NCBI RefSeq assembly: GCF_943734655.1
Contig: NC_071355.1
Location: forward strand, 70,065,449 to 70,129,448
DNA: 64,000 bases
Reading direction: 5' to 3'
Source: Sabethes cyaneus
Lineage: Eukaryota; Arthropoda; Insecta; Diptera; Culicidae
The translations under genes and the position numbers were made by a program. Every line of letters starts with the position of its first letter. Position 1 is the first letter of the stretch. Positions 1 to 13,200 of this stretch are shown here, piece after piece. Under the pieces are notes generated by a model, which had not been told where the DNA came from, did no database searches, and worked only from the letters and a program-made list of their open reading frames with translations.

Positions 1-1908
1 AAGAAGTTGTAGGTACCTTTCGAGTCAATTCTATTCAATGTATGGCGAACGACTGAGATCTTAACTTTTGAGCAATTTTCTGTGATAAAAAAGAAACATT
101 TTGTATAACCAGCTTCAAACTTTATATCGTCACCACAGGAATATGTTTACATTTTGTCGAATTTCTTTCGGTTTCTTCTACAATTTTATGACCAACTTTT
201 AAAGTCTACCACTTACCAAGTTTTTTTTTGTCGCATAAAAAAATTATACCCGAAACGAACAGCTGCAAAGTTACGGAGAACTTTGCAACTAAAGTGCAAA
301 CCTGCTGATTCCCACATTCCCAAGTGAGTGCTGAACGATTATTTTCTTTACTGCAGCCAACGAACCGCAAAACTGACTGAGAACAGACCCGTCCGAATGA
401 AGCAGCGTCAACGAAGCGGAAACTCCCTCTTTTCCCCCTTATTCCACGCAGTGTATATTCTGTAATCCGGAGCAAACCGACATCCGAAAGTGTGAAGAAA
501 AAAAAACGTTGAAAATACAATCCGCTTGTGAAGGTACTCGAGCTCAAACAGTACAGTATAAATATAGAGACGAAACTCTTAAACACCGTTGTTCGGCTTG
601 TTTGGCCACCCTGGTGGGAAGATGGTGTGAAATAAAACTTAACGGTGCATCCCATTTGCCGGACACATCAACTCCGAAATGGTCCCCCGGTTTGCTATTC
701 TGCACGAAACTGCACTTTTGTTTACATCCGCTCCGGAGCCGGCAAATGTTGACAACTGTAGCGCTGCTACTTTGAACTATTGTCGGTTACATTGTCCTTG
801 GAAACAATGGAAAGAAACTTGAAACTTTATGAAACAATGTTGTAAGATAGGGACACAATCTTAGTGTCTATCGGAATTCGTTCTTTCTGCCAATGTTGGA
901 ACTTGTTCTGCTCTAAAAAGGTATGTAGGCTATTTCATGTTTAACAGTGTGATAATCACGTTTTTGATCACTGAAACCTCCGGATGTAACCTATGTCAAA
1001 CAAGCAAAAGAATGCATGTTCTTAGTTGAAACAATATCTGGAATCTAGAAAACATGTGATTCGAATAAATGTGTAACAATTTTAATATAGTGTTTCCAAC
1101 TTCATAAAATTACTCAATTATTTCGTGCACAATGCATGGAAATATTTTAAAAAACACGTTCCCGCAAATACGATAGCTAATATTTTTTCACTGAATGGTA
1201 GGATGTTACGTCAATCCATTTCCGTTTGAGGTTGACTTCTACACAAGCATGTACATGATCCTTTATGGGACGATGTTTCAATCGTTTGTACATTCATGCA
1301 CATATGTCTGTGCTAGAAGTTATTTGCACTTGCTATAGGTGCTTTATCGGAACCGTTGAAGTCAATCATGCATCTAGTACACCCATTCAATGCAATTGTC
1401 CCCGTACGTGTTTGGTTTCATGTTTGAAGCCCGAAAAGAGTACGCTTCCGCATTTCGCAATGGTGAAATGTGAAACGCTAGTCAGAAAAGAAATACTTTT
1501 CGCTGCAAACATGTGGGTATTTACTTATTTAGTATAGCTGAAGTATTACCATGAACTTAACAGTTCGAAGCGAAAGTTTTTATTTCATAGGTTTTCAGCC
1601 TGCAGCTGGTTCGCCATTGACTAAAAACTTATTTTTATTTGAAAATATAAATTTTTTGTCCTGATCAGTGATGGAAAATCAGTGATTTAGATTAAATCTG
1701 TGAGTTATCGTCACACGCATATATCAAGATCTGGACAGTTCATGACAAACAGTGAATCTTTAATAAAGTTAAAGCTTTATTAACAAGATTTTGTTCTTTC
1801 AGCAATTTTCACAATGATTGATTTTACCCAGCAGCGAGAAAAAAGGTAACGCATGTTGTTTGAATTGAAATTCACGCACTGCACGCAACCCATCATCTGT
1901 ATCTGTTA
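1..1908. other. AT-rich intergenic or intronic sequence, no gene found
   Basis: No coding region is supported. Short open frames such as those at 206-655 (-) and 509-775 (+) overlap each other, match no recognisable family and lack domain motifs. Positions 380-740 are somewhat richer in GC and look non-repetitive, so an unrecognised untranslated or regulatory segment is possible. Confidence 0.4.
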
Positions 1909-1910
1909 TA

Positions 1911-2628
1911 CAGTAATGACCCGATTTTGTCACCCCCATGATGAATTTAGGGGTGAAAAAAACGGGACAGTGACAAAATCGGGTATTTTTTCAATTTTTA
2001 TTTTTTTGCAGATAACTTAGAACGAACTACATATATTTCTTTCTGATCACTTTTAGGACATTTCGCACTTCCATCTACCTCTCTGTGGACATTTGTCACC
2101 TGTTCACAGCAGTCCCACAGGTATGAAAACACGCGTTTTTTAATTGCGCCGAAATGGTTGATTATACTGGTTAACTATGTTCATAGAAATTTCATAGCGT
2201 GAAAAGCTCTTTCTTATGGTATGAACCATTTTTTGATTAATCCTCCTAAAAGTAAGATAGAAAATTTATTTTTCAAGCAGTAAGAGATAGAGCAAAACAA
2301 TGTTCTACAAAATTTTTGAGAAGATTATTATAAAGAACTTTGCCAAAGAAAGTGACCTTCTAGCTATTATAGTTGTGGAGATAAGAAACAACTTTTGTGA
2401 AAACTCCACGATAATCAACACAGCTCTTTTCACAGTGTCTTAACACATTTGACATGTTTCAAAATGATTTTCAAACTAAGCTTTTGATAAATCAAAAGCG
2501 TGACAAAATCGGGTAAAAAACGTGACAAAATCGGGGGTGACAAAATCGGGTTAAAAACGTGACAAAATCGGGGGTGACAAAATCGGGGAGTGACAAAATC
2601 GGGGAGTGACAAAATCGGGTTACCACTG
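1911..2628. mobile_element. Non-autonomous TA-flanked inverted-repeat element with reiterated termini
   Basis: The element is flanked by TA dinucleotides (1909-1910 and 2629-2630). Its 23-bp terminal inverted repeats begin CAGTAATGACCCG on the left and CAGTGGTAACCCG when the right end is read inverted; both continue into the 11-mer ATTTTGTCAC. The core GTGACAAAATCGGG is repeated about six times at the right end (2500-2620) and at least twice at the left end (1914-1985). No transposase frame is present. A TA target with CAGT-type ends fits the pogo/Tc1-mariner group, which is an inference from architecture only. Confidence 0.75.
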
Positions 2629-2630
2629 TA

Positions 2631-3285
2631 TTTTCCATTGCAATCAAGCAATGAATATGATCTGGAATGAGGATTATCATATTCTGTACAGATCGCGACA
2701 AAGTATTTGTCGCTAACAAGTAGTGATATCAATGAATCTGAATCTGATCGCTCCTATGTTCTTGATAGCTACACCCAAAACTTGAAACTATTACTTTAAA
2801 AGGAATAACGAAAAATTCTTCTTTTGCTAACAACTTTGTTACTTAAAGAGTAATAGCGTTCGTCGTCGGCTGAATAATAACATACACTAATGCATATTGT
2901 ATACGTTATACAGTTCAACTATCTGTTATTTGCGCCTGCGTTTTGATTTGCATTCATAGCAGGACTGTTGGATAGCACTCAATACAAAAACATTGATTGT
3001 AAATGTGCGTTGTATGTTGAATTTGTTAACCGTTACCGTTTGCATCGGGGGACTAGCAGCCCCATTCCTTTCTACAACAAATGACAGCAACCGCGGGCCT
3101 TATTCGAATGCGACTGAAAACTATCATCCGGCATTGTTTGTTATTTTTTAATTCTAAAGATGATGACACCATTACAATTTGTGCAATCATCAAACTATCT
3201 AAGCAACCATTTGGTACCCGTACTGGCAGGAGTATCAGATCGGACATAACAAAGAGTAACGTGAACCACATTTTAAAACACTTAA
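2631..3285. other. No gene seen
   Basis: AT-rich sequence without a recognisable coding frame, RNA gene or repeat. Confidence 0.4.
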
Positions 3286-3457
3286 GGTGCGTTTAGATTG
3301 GCAACTTGTTCCAACTGTTCTTCGAAGTTTCCATGAGATGCATGGCAACGTATCACAAATGTTCAAGTGGCGACAGAAACAACATTGAGCAACATGTCGC
3401 ATTCCACTTGTTTCATTCGACATGTTGCCAAAAAATTGCCCAGTCTAAACGCATCTT
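3286..3457. mobile_element. Small inverted-repeat (MITE-like) element
   Basis: The left end AAGGTGCGTTTAGATTGG is matched in inverted orientation by the right end, which reads AAGATGCGTTTAGACTGG on the opposite strand. The element is about 170 bp and has no coding capacity. A second internal inverted pair around CAACATGTCG/CGACATGTTG (3391-3427) strengthens the foldback. I could not define a clean target duplication. Confidence 0.55.
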
Positions 3458-4388
3458 TTCAATATGTTCGATGTTAGCAGCAAAACATGGTTGGCTGCCA
3501 GCTCCCTGGTTTGCATCTGTAAAGTGTAGGCGTATTGGTAAACTTTGTTTGCGTATTCTAATACGAAAAAGTGAAACTGCGCGGCCAGAATTTCTGGACA
3601 AAAAGCAACTAGGTAATTATCCATTATCGGATATTTTGAAACCCATAGTTGTTTACTGAATTGCAGTATATTTTTACAGCTAAAGTTGAATGAGTGAACG
3701 AGAAATTGCTCTATTAGGCTTTGTTTGCTTTGTTTTTATTGTGTAAACTTTATGGAAGAAGCAAAGCAAACTTTTTTATTCCTACCGTCCATTGAATTCT
3801 AGAATTTCTTTTGCTAAGAAAACAAAAACTGCAGAGCTTATTTTCATTTACCCATGCTCAAAAAATGAATTGGTATACAATCGAAAGTCAATTTTCAAAA
3901 GTTAAACTATACTAGCAGCTCTGGCCATGACAAATATGTAACCGATTTCAACTATGGAGTTCGTCTACCAGTTATGGACCCTTTTCATATTATGAACCCT
4001 TGCATATAGTTTTTTTGTAACTTATACATATTTTTATATATATTCGATCTGAACCAGAATAAAGTCAACATAAAATACATATTAATTTATAAAACATTTT
4101 CCGAGTTCGATAATTAATGTCAATATTTTTAGCAAACGAATATTGTTATATAATAAAAGTGTCGCAATACGTTAAACATACAGCTCAACAATATGATAAA
4201 ACAATATTCTTGATGATGTCAATATAACTTTTTGGGCATTTCGTATAATCAATTAACAATCAACAATCAACTTTTCTCTCATAAGAGAAATCAACTCAAG
4301 TAGAAAAACGGTTTTGGTTATTATACCCTATCAAGATGCAAACGGACAAAAGTGACACCGGTCTGCGAATGGATCCATGAAGAGTAGT
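3458..4388. other. No gene seen
   Basis: AT-rich sequence. The frame at 3306-3659 (+) overlaps the small inverted-repeat element and matches no known family. Confidence 0.4.
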
Positions 4389-4457
4389 TTGGAAATTGGG
4401 AACAGGTTACTAAAATCACAACTGCTCGATTCTGGTGCTAGTGTACTCATACGCTAG
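4389..4457 (+). pseudogene. Possible retroelement aspartic-protease remnant
   Basis: A short frame ending at a stop at 4455-4457 encodes LLDSGASVLI, which resembles the catalytic loop (D-S/T-G-A) of retrotransposon aspartic proteases. Nothing similar to reverse transcriptase or gag was found on either side, and the match is only about 12 residues. It may be a tiny decayed fragment or a chance match. Confidence 0.25.
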
Positions 4458-5416
4458 CGCCGAAATTAGTAAGTGAAGAATAGAGTAATTAGCGAATATC
4501 ACATCCATATAGCCACAAGAACTTATCTCTAACTAACACATATAGCGCAGTTTTCGAATGTGTGGTTCTTTGCAGAGACGCATACATAGATGTAGCTGTC
4601 ATTTTTCTTGTTACTTTTAGGTTGTTACTATTTTCGTCTAATGTACGGTCATAAGACGAAAAAAGTAATAGATTATTGCTCAAAAACAACAAAATATTCT
4701 CCCCGAGTTTTGGGTGTAAGGTCAATAGGTGAATTCGAGCAAAAGTAATAGCAACCGTTCGCTACCTGGTTGTGATTATTGGAACTACAAAAAAAGTGCA
4801 ATTCCCAAAATGCTTGCTGGCACCTATATGGAGCTCAACTTTAAAAGTAATATTTTACTGAATTAACAGCAGTGGGAATGATGAAAATGGATAATAAAGG
4901 TAAGAAAATGCATTTCCTTTCATTTGATATATATTGTTTCTGATTCGGGAGATTATTAGAGCTTCGCAAGTGTATTTATGTTTACGAACTGATAGGTTAT
5001 ATGTTTGGCTCTTGGCGCAAGTGATGCTAATCACGAAAATAAGTCCGTTAGCATTTGAAAACACATTGGAATGCACTGAAGACTGAAAATAATTAGTGAT
5101 TCTCTATCCAGGATATGTAAACTTTACAGCTGACTCTATGTACTATTGTTTCATGCGCTTCAAAATCAAACATTAACAATTTTTCTGCCATAAAGTTAAT
5201 TAATTCGAATATTTTCACTTACTTTAACGTAGATAAACCATTTTTTTCCAATATTACGCTATCTAAAATCCTGAAAATTGAAAGGGTTAATCAAAAACTG
5301 CATTTTATTTCAGCTTTTTTTAAAAATGTATGGAGTTTGACAGCGATTTTACTTTTCATCACTTTTTTTATGCAGCACCTCCAAGCGGGTGATAGCTTGT
5401 CAAAAACGCCTATAGG

Positions 5417-5518
5417 ATCATAGCACTGGCCCAGCAATTGTCCTATACACCAACAGTTGGCTGCGAAGTCTGTCGAATAAAAATGCAGAAGACCAAATTC
5501 CATCGAAATGTAGCACCA
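5417..5518 (+). repeat. Truncated tRNA-derived SINE (3' part)
   Basis: This segment shares the blocks GCAATTGTCCT, AGTTGGCTGCGAAGTCTGTC and AATGTAGCACC, in the same order, with the longer SINE at 20362-20560. The tRNA-like head is missing here. The surrounding 4458-5416 and 5519-6430 show no gene. Confidence 0.65.
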
Positions 5519-6438
5519 ACCCTCAGTAGTTAAAAATCTCATATTCAATGTATGCAATATGAACTCACCATTGCCAACCTGAAACCAACGATTCACGCAA
5601 ATCAATTGCGTCCATGATCGTGTTGTTCTCGACGATAGTGAATGAAATCAAATGTGAATCATTGATTCACTTTGAACAGCCGACAACGGCGCACACAATT
5701 ACCACAAGCGTATACATTGCTCCAAAGTTTTGAATAATTTCCCTCGGCCAGATTTCGGTTAATTTAAAAAGCAAGCAGCTTAAAAAACTAAACTTTGAGA
5801 TCTAAAATATCTGTCAAGAGCAAAAAAATTGACTGACAAGTTAATCGAGCAATTTTTCAGCACTGCAATTTATGAATGAATTGTTTAGAAGGGTAGAAAA
5901 CTGAGAAAGACTGTCAGCAGTTCAGTAGTCATGTGCATGGACTGAGAGATAAAAGAATACTACCAGGGGTAAAACTGAATGCGCTGAATACATTCAATAT
6001 CTATTTTCAATATCTATATTACTTTCTGCCACACACAGGCAAACACTAACACAGAAACACAGGACCAGGCACAAACACAAATAAACATCACGAATACAAA
6101 CCAATAAAAAATAGCACAATTAAAATGAAGCCAATAGTAAAAGTATCGTGCCCAACATAGGAAGAACAATTAACGACAGGTTAAAATAGTAATAAATATA
6201 ACGCAAACAAATGACAGTTACCAGTAAGTTTAAACAGCATTGTATACACAATTAGAAATCTTGACTAAATTCTGATTAACTTAAACATTATGTAGTAAAC
6301 CAAATTGTACCAAAATCCAAAACCAGACAACACTGTAGGCTTAAAGAATTTAGACAAAGACGATCAACACTTTGTAAGTAACAAACAAATTATAACCCAG
6401 ATAACAACAGTTAATAAAAGTACCCGTTCGTAGAAGCC

Positions 6439-6475
6439 CTGATGAAGCCGTTGGCGTAAAAAGGCAAATATAGCG
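6439..6475 (+). ncRNA. Weak hammerhead-like motif
   Basis: CTGATGA (6439-6445) is followed by a short GCC/GGC stem, but the second conserved box (GAAA) reads GTAAAA. The layout resembles the better motif at 19799-19843. It is probably degenerate or a chance match. Confidence 0.2.
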
Positions 6476-6480
6476 TCTAC

Positions 6481-7551
6481 TAAAATTTAATGACTGAACG
6501 GCCAAAATCCCAATCATTCGATAATTACATCTCAGTCGAAAAATACTAGTGTATATTACTTTCTGTTTGCCGTAATTTTCTTTGAGTTCTATTTTTCTAT
6601 TCTCTTTCCAGTTACATATCTAGTTTGACTTTTCCACTTGCATTCTTTTCTCTACCGTTGTGATCCATTATTCTTTTCTGTTTAATTTTGTTATTTAAAA
6701 CCATTCGTATCATTTTTTCAAATTTGTATTACATTTCATTTCATTAATACGCGTTTCATTGTAACGTTATATATTATATAACGTTTGATTATAAATATAA
6801 CGTTACAATTTAACGTTATAACGTTTGAGTCCTATATTTCTATTCGATTTTTGATGACTCACCTATTCGTCTATTCTACTTTTACGTACTATGTCAAATA
6901 ATTCCAAATTGCATTTTCCTGTTTCATTTACATTTCACGTTGTTTACATTTTTAATTGCTATTTCATTTTGTCGTTTGTTTTTGAATGCCTTTTCTAATT
7001 GTCTATTCATTATTACCTATTTAGTAGCGGATTCGAATTCTCAATTTTTTCTGTTTATATTTTCCAATTTCCGATTCACTCATTCTTTTTTGCCATTTCT
7101 TTCTTCCGGATATTTCGAGTGAACCCCATTAGGCATACGAACGATAAGCATACGAACGTTTGGCCAACGAATGTTAGGCATACTGGAGTTTAGGTAGTAA
7201 TATGTTAGGCATATTGATCGTCATGCATAATGGACGATAGCAATAACATGCGGAGGTATACTATATGGTAGACATATCAGATATCAGGTATCAGCATCCT
7301 TGGCTCGAGCAACACGTTCCTCACAGTCATGTGGAAAATTTGTGCCTTGCCCATCTTGCCTGTGTCATCATTTACCTGATGAGGACGGGAAGGAAAACAT
7401 GAGGAATAGGAAGGGGTGGATGAGGAATTTGGACAAACACAAACACATACATACCGAGAAATTTTTGTACGAGGGGATACTGCAATCCTTGGTAGTGAAC
7501 TTATCAATAGTACACCCCCTGGGGGGTATACTCATGATAAATAAGAGCTTA
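6481..7551. other. T-rich sequence with AT palindrome and short repeats, no gene
   Basis: Contains a near-perfect AT palindrome centred near 6775 (AACGTTATATATTATATAAC) followed by further AACGTT copies to 6828. A cluster of AGGCATAC-type short repeats lies at 7130-7270. The overlapping frames at 7277-7560 on both strands are not recognisable proteins. Confidence 0.4.
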
Positions 7552-7659
7552 CCCAAGTAACAATTTGGGTTTTACTACACTCTTATGATGGAATTTAAGA
7601 CTAAAATTGGTCTTGAAGACCACCATAAGAATACAATAAAACTCACATTGTTGCTTTGG
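7552..7659. mobile_element. 108-bp foldback MITE with TA target duplication
   Basis: The element is flanked by TA at 7550-7551 and 7660-7661. The ends CCCAAGTAACAATTTGGGTT and CCAAAGCAACAATGTGAGTT (right end inverted) pair along most of its length, so the element can fold into a single hairpin. Related ends occur at 19661-19780, 29513-29823 and 35114-35220. Confidence 0.7.
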
Positions 7660-7779
7660 TATAGCTCAATATCGGTATACATTATGGTAGACATAACGGA
7701 CATGAGGTAATCTGCCGTTAGCTAGTGAACGGTCCCTGTCGACTAAGTTTAAAAGTATGTTTCAAACGGCGTAGTACAT

Positions 7780-7928
7780 CAAAGGGCTCAACCAATAGCC
7801 GGATGACATAAAAAATATTTGCGGAAGTTAAGAAGATTCAAATCAGGCGAAGAGGCAGGCCACTCTTTTGAAGAAATAAAATCCGCAAAACTGTACTTAC
7901 ACCAATCTCGTGTAACTTTCGCCTAGTG
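7780..7928 (-). pseudogene. Mariner/Tc1-type transposase pseudogene, C-terminal part
   Basis: Read on the minus strand, this continues the transposase broken at 17417. It encodes SSKEWPASSPDLNLLN, closely resembling the conserved third catalytic block of ITmD37-type mariner transposases. By comparison with that family, the expected final acidic residue (NPLD) is N here, so the catalytic triad is lost. The frame also has stops. Joining across the 4-bp target duplication restores the order QHDSAASH, a stop, then AKVT, as expected when a retrotransposon inserts into an existing gene copy. Confidence 0.75.
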
Positions 7929-9393
7929 TGAAACATACTCTTTGGTTGTTCGCTTGATAATGTCTGAGATGATAATGATTCGGCTAGCTACACTCAGGGC
8001 AACAGGGGAAAACGATCGACGAATTGGCACTTACCCGTTTCTCAAAAGTCTCACACTTGGATATTTCTCTCGTTTCAAAATTAAATTAAGTCAAAATCTC
8101 TCATGGCAAGTATATATTAGTTCTAAAGTTTAATTAATGTCACGAAAGTGATTATTTTATCGAAATTGAGAGTCAAATTACCGTTAATTGGGTTTTATTA
8201 GAAATAACATACAAATTGTATCTCACGTTGGCATGCTTCTACGTTGCGGCCGTCGGATGGATGGGCGCCTTCGATGAACCTCGTGCAACTGCTACTCGAC
8301 GAATCAGCTGGAGCGATTACGGTGCCGGCAGGCGTGCCGTGAGTGACCGGTTACCACCGGTACAAGGGTAGAAATGCTATTCCGAGTCTCACTCGGAAGA
8401 CTGGGGAATTCACCCGGCGGCTACAGGGTGTCCCAAATATAACCGCAGACTGCGGATCGTAGGAATAGTCGGAACGGGGACCGTATGTTGATGGACGGTC
8501 AGAACTTTCGCAACACGTGACACTAGATTTTGTTTATCTTCACTGTGCACTATCGTTTCTTTAGAGTGGGTTTCTTCTACCTTGGAGCCACACCGCTTTT
8601 AACTTAATCGGGCTTTCGCCAGGGCAGTTGATCTCTAACGTACGGTGATCCGATCTTCTGCCGGCGATCTCCGGACCTAAGTCCACCACTCTGCGATGTT
8701 AACCTCCACCACTAAACTTTTGCCCGATTGTAACTCTTGTCGATACAGTGATCGACCGCGTCGCGTTACCACGTTCCAACTCACACTAGTGTCAAATCTA
8801 CTAATTAATTAGCCCATCTGGCTGCCACTCCCTTTTATAGCTCCGCTCATCGCTCTCTCCAGATGGATCCGGAAACTTTACATCGCAATTGGAGTAGCGA
8901 TAGCACCGCTACTGTTATCATTGTGCGTTTAGGCCCTTGTGGCAATTTTCAGGAACGGTGTGTAGTTAGTAAAACCTAACGCTAAAAATGTTAATGTTTT
9001 TGGGAGTGACTGGGCGCGTCTTAAATTTTTTAATTCTTAAATATATATATATATATTTTTTATTAATTCTAAGTTTATACAATTCAATATTTGTCTTTTT
9101 CTCATCAGTTGCCCTTTTTAATTATTTATACATAATATTTGTTTGTTTTTATGCAAGTCGCTCCCACTACTATGTTTGCTGACCCAATCCCCTCCCGCTA
9201 CCCAGACTCGTTCATTCGTAGTCAATCCCATCGTCGGATTGGAAACGAGCCTGGATAGTGGCGGCGACATCTCACGCGGCTTATTGGGTCAACACACATA
9301 GGGTATCGAATATTTGAAAGAACATCTTTTAATAACAATTTTATTTAGGTAATTTTGAGGCTTTTGAGAACACGGTTGTAACCGTTGGTTACA
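7929..9393 (-). repeat. 3' LTR of the Ty3/gypsy element
   Basis: Identical in length to the LTR at 15952-17416, with a single base difference noticed (8778). In element orientation it starts TGTAACC and ends TGTTTCA. It contains a TATA box on the minus strand (TATAAAAG, complement of 8832-8839) and an AATAAA-type polyadenylation hexamer on the minus strand (complement of 8194-8199). Confidence 0.93.
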
Positions 9394-10203
9394 ATGCTCC
9401 CTTGGCAGGTAGAAAAAAAAATTCGAAGGTATTTTTTTTTCATATCAAACACTTCATCAACTATCCATTTGAATCAGTTAAATAATCATTTTAGATAATG
9501 TCTGGGCATGTGTTCTTGTTTTTTGGTACGTATTAAAAAATATAAATTTACTCCGAGATATGTTTGGAAATAATTAGCTTTCTCAAACCTTCTAGCTACC
9601 TTGTCGAATATAGAACAGTTACGATTTATCACCATAGCATTTCTATTAAATTATCTATTACGGTTTATTCCAACTCTTCTCTTGATATCAATTTCATCCC
9701 CTCTGGTCTACAGGCACTCCCTCTCGTTCATTCCGCAAATGAGGCCTCGAAATTTAACTACACTCATACGAACCGCATTCATACGAACCACGCACTCACC
9801 CGATCTGGATTTCTTACTATAAACTCTCCCAAACTTATAACTATAGGTCGACCTACTACTACCAATAACTTTTCGCGATTAAATATTTCGTTCGATCTCT
9901 GTCCGCGTCCGGCACGATCGAAACAATAAAAAGGATACAAAGGTTAATAAGGGAGTTACCACACGATCAGTTACTCTGGAGTTCCCGAAATCAGTTACTT
10001 CTAACTAAGCGTCGAGTGAACATCTGGCTGTCCCGAGGGCCTACAAAAAAAATTTTTTTTTTTTTTTTCGAATCGCCTGCTCATGGAGAATTTATTATAC
10101 TTAGAGAAACAAATGTTGCAATTCTCTATAATTTAGTGATTTAATTAAGGATACAGATAAATAAGTTTTTGTGTTTATAAATTCGAAAGAGTGTTTAATA
10201 TTA
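9394..10203 (-). other. 3' untranslated region of the Ty3/gypsy element
   Basis: About 810 bp between the pol stop and the 3' LTR. In element orientation it ends with CCAAGGGAGCAT directly before TGTAACC, a plausible but short polypurine tract. A long T/A run sits at 10045-10068. No env-like frame is present; the plus-strand frame at 9564-9929 is antisense and unrecognised. Confidence 0.6.
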
Positions 10204-13200
10204 TTAACCTGGCTTGAGATGCGCTGCTGGCCAGATGCCAAGTGATTTGCCATGCAAGTCTTCCAAGTCGTAGGAAGAACTTCCAATTTTGGCTTTCACC
10301 TTACAGGGCAAAAATTGTGCGCCATATTTGGCATTATAGCTATCTGCGGCACTGGATTGCCGCATGTTTCGGCGGTATACTAACTGACCGGGCACGAAAG
10401 CTTTGGCAAACCGGCGGTGCCTTAAATTATATTGCTTCGTGCAAAGGGCTTTAGAAGCTTCTAATTTTGTTCTTACTACATCGTATATTTGACCGAAGAG
10501 ATCTTTTCTAATTTTCCCTTTTTCATCGGCTGATTTTTCTTCTCCGTTTAGGAACAATCGATGGTCCGAACCCGTGGAGAAGATTTCATGACCATGTGTT
10601 ATAAAATACGGTGTTAGACCGGTCGAATTGTGGACACTGGAGTTTAACACGGTTTCGATCGCCGTAATTTGGGTGTCCCAAACTCGCTGATCCTGCCTAA
10701 CATAGGTTCGGATAGCAGCATTCACTGTGCGGTTCACTCTCTCTACCGGATTCGCTTGGGAATGGTAGCGAGAGTTGAGCCAGTGAATCAATCCGAATCT
10801 ATCAACAAGGTTTTTAAATTCCCTGGATGTAAAACAACTAGCATTATCCGAAATAATGATTTCGGGAGTGGAATTACGGAAAAACCACATATCCCTCAAA
10901 ATCGAACAGAGGCTAGAGCTTTCAATGCGTTTTACAGGATGCAACAATACCCATTTGCTAAACATGTCAGCCACTACCAGTATGTACTGATTTCCCTTTT
11001 TGCTACGCGGCAAGGGACCAACATAATCGACCGATATGATCTGCCAGGGATGTTTGGCGATTTTACGGTCGCCCATCGGAGGGACAACTGGAACGGATGA
11101 CGGTTTAACTTCTTTACAGGTGCTGCAGTTCTGTACATATCGTTTGGTTTGAGCCGCTAGATTGGGCCAATAATATCGCTGTCGGATTCTATGTAACGTT
11201 TTCTCATACCCAGGATGCATTTGTGCATCATGACTGGCCTTGAGAATTTCCAATTGACTTTCCGGAGAAGGTACGAGTTTCCACTCGTATCGAGCATCAT
11301 ACGGAGTTTCTTTACCTGCGACGAACTTATATAGTTGCCCACTGTCAATTTTAAAATCTACGTAATCACTGGGGCTTTCTGTGACTTTCTTTTTAAGGGA
11401 ATTATACCACTCTGAATCGGATTCTTGGTCGAGGGCGGCCACACTCCTCGACAGAGCATCCGCTACAATATTTTCTTTTCCCTTTCGGTGAACAATCGAC
11501 ATATCAAATTGCTGTAGGGTCAAACTCCACCTACTACAGCGCGATCCAACCTTCCAGGAAGTGGTAAGTATATGAGTAAGCGCCGATGAGTCGGTTACTA
11601 GGGTGAAGTGACTACATTCCACGTAACCTCGGAACGCTTCTATTGATAATAAGGCGGCAAGGGCCTCTTTTTCAGCCGGATGGTAGTTCCGCTGAGCAGT
11701 AGAAAGCTTCTTTGAGAAATATGAAATTACTCGCTCTTGTCCATCCTGATTTTGGGTCAAGACACCTGCGACCGCGACATCGGAAGCATCCGTTTGAATA
11801 ACGAATTCTTTATCGAAATCGGGACTACTCAGTATTGGAGCAGTGATGAGATGCTCTTTAATGATTTCAAATGCCTTTTCGGCATCGTCAGTCCATTGAA
11901 TGACTTTGCTTTTAGTTTTTAGCAGTTCCGTCAATGGAGCTACAATGTTACTGAACGCCGGAATGAAACGACGGTAATAATTTCCCATGCCAAGAAACCG
12001 TCTAAGCTTGGTAATCGAGGCTGGGCGTTCATAATCGACGATGGGGCGGATTTTCTCTGGGTTTGGCCTGAGACCATCCTGAGAAAGGAGATAACCCAGA
12101 AAAGAGAGTTCCGAAACACCAAAGCGCGATTTTTCTAAGTTAATTGCCAAGTTAGCATTTCGTAAACGCCGGGCAATTTCCGAAAGGAGACGTACGTGCT
12201 CTTCGAATGTTTCGCTTACTACCACCACGTCATCTAAGTAAACGAAGACATTCGGTTCAAGTTCACCAAACCCCAGTACTCGATCCATTAACCGCGACAA
12301 CGTTGCCGGGCTGTTGATCAGACCGAAAGGAAGTTTGGTGAACTGAAACAACCCTTTGCCCTGCACACAGAAAGACGTATATTTCCTGGATTTCGGTTCC
12401 AACGGTATTTGTAGGAACGCTTCCGACAAATCGATTGTTGATAGATATATAGCTTTAGGAATTTGGCCGAGAATCCGTGCGGGGTGGGGCAAAGGGTAAG
12501 AGTCGCGCACAGTTCGCTCGTTTATCTTTCGAGCGTCTAAACAAAGACGCACTTTACCGCTAGGCTTGATAACTGGGACAACATTAAGTGCCCAATCTGA
12601 ATGGGTTCTCTCGATAATTCCGAGCGACAGCATTCTTTCCAGTTCATCAGCTACTAATGACTGAACCTTAGGAGACATTACGTAGGGGAATTGGCGAATA
12701 GCAGGTTTATCTCTCCATTCCTCTTGTATTTCAATGCAATGCGTGATTAGCGGAGTAGTTGAAATTTCTCCTGGCACGGCTACTTTAAACATATTTTTAA
12801 CTCTTTCGATCTCCTCTGCCTCAGAGGGTGTGAGAGTCGAAGGTAAGTGAGTTGATTCTGGTTCTAATTCATCGGTACAAGCGGTGTATTGTATAATTGG
12901 CACGATATTAAATTTCTGCCAAAAATCCATTCCGCACAAACAATTAACTGCGAGCCGTGGTACTACTAGGGTGGGTATTATTTTAGAACGATTTTCAAAC
13001 GTAAAAAGGATATTGATTTCACCTTGTATATCTAACGTGTCACCGCCTGCTGTTTTTAATATTACAGGGCGCTTCAAATCATGAATTTTATGGGTTTTTA
13101 ATTTAGAATACATAGCAGCATTAATCATGGTAGACTGACTACCGCTATCAAGAAGAGCTTTAGACGAAATTCCGTCTAACTTAACATGTACATAGGGTCG

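Noticed and set aside
9564..9929. Possible env or accessory gene of the retrotransposon
   Set aside because: The frame is antisense to the element, lies in its 3' untranslated region and has no signal peptide or membrane-protein features.
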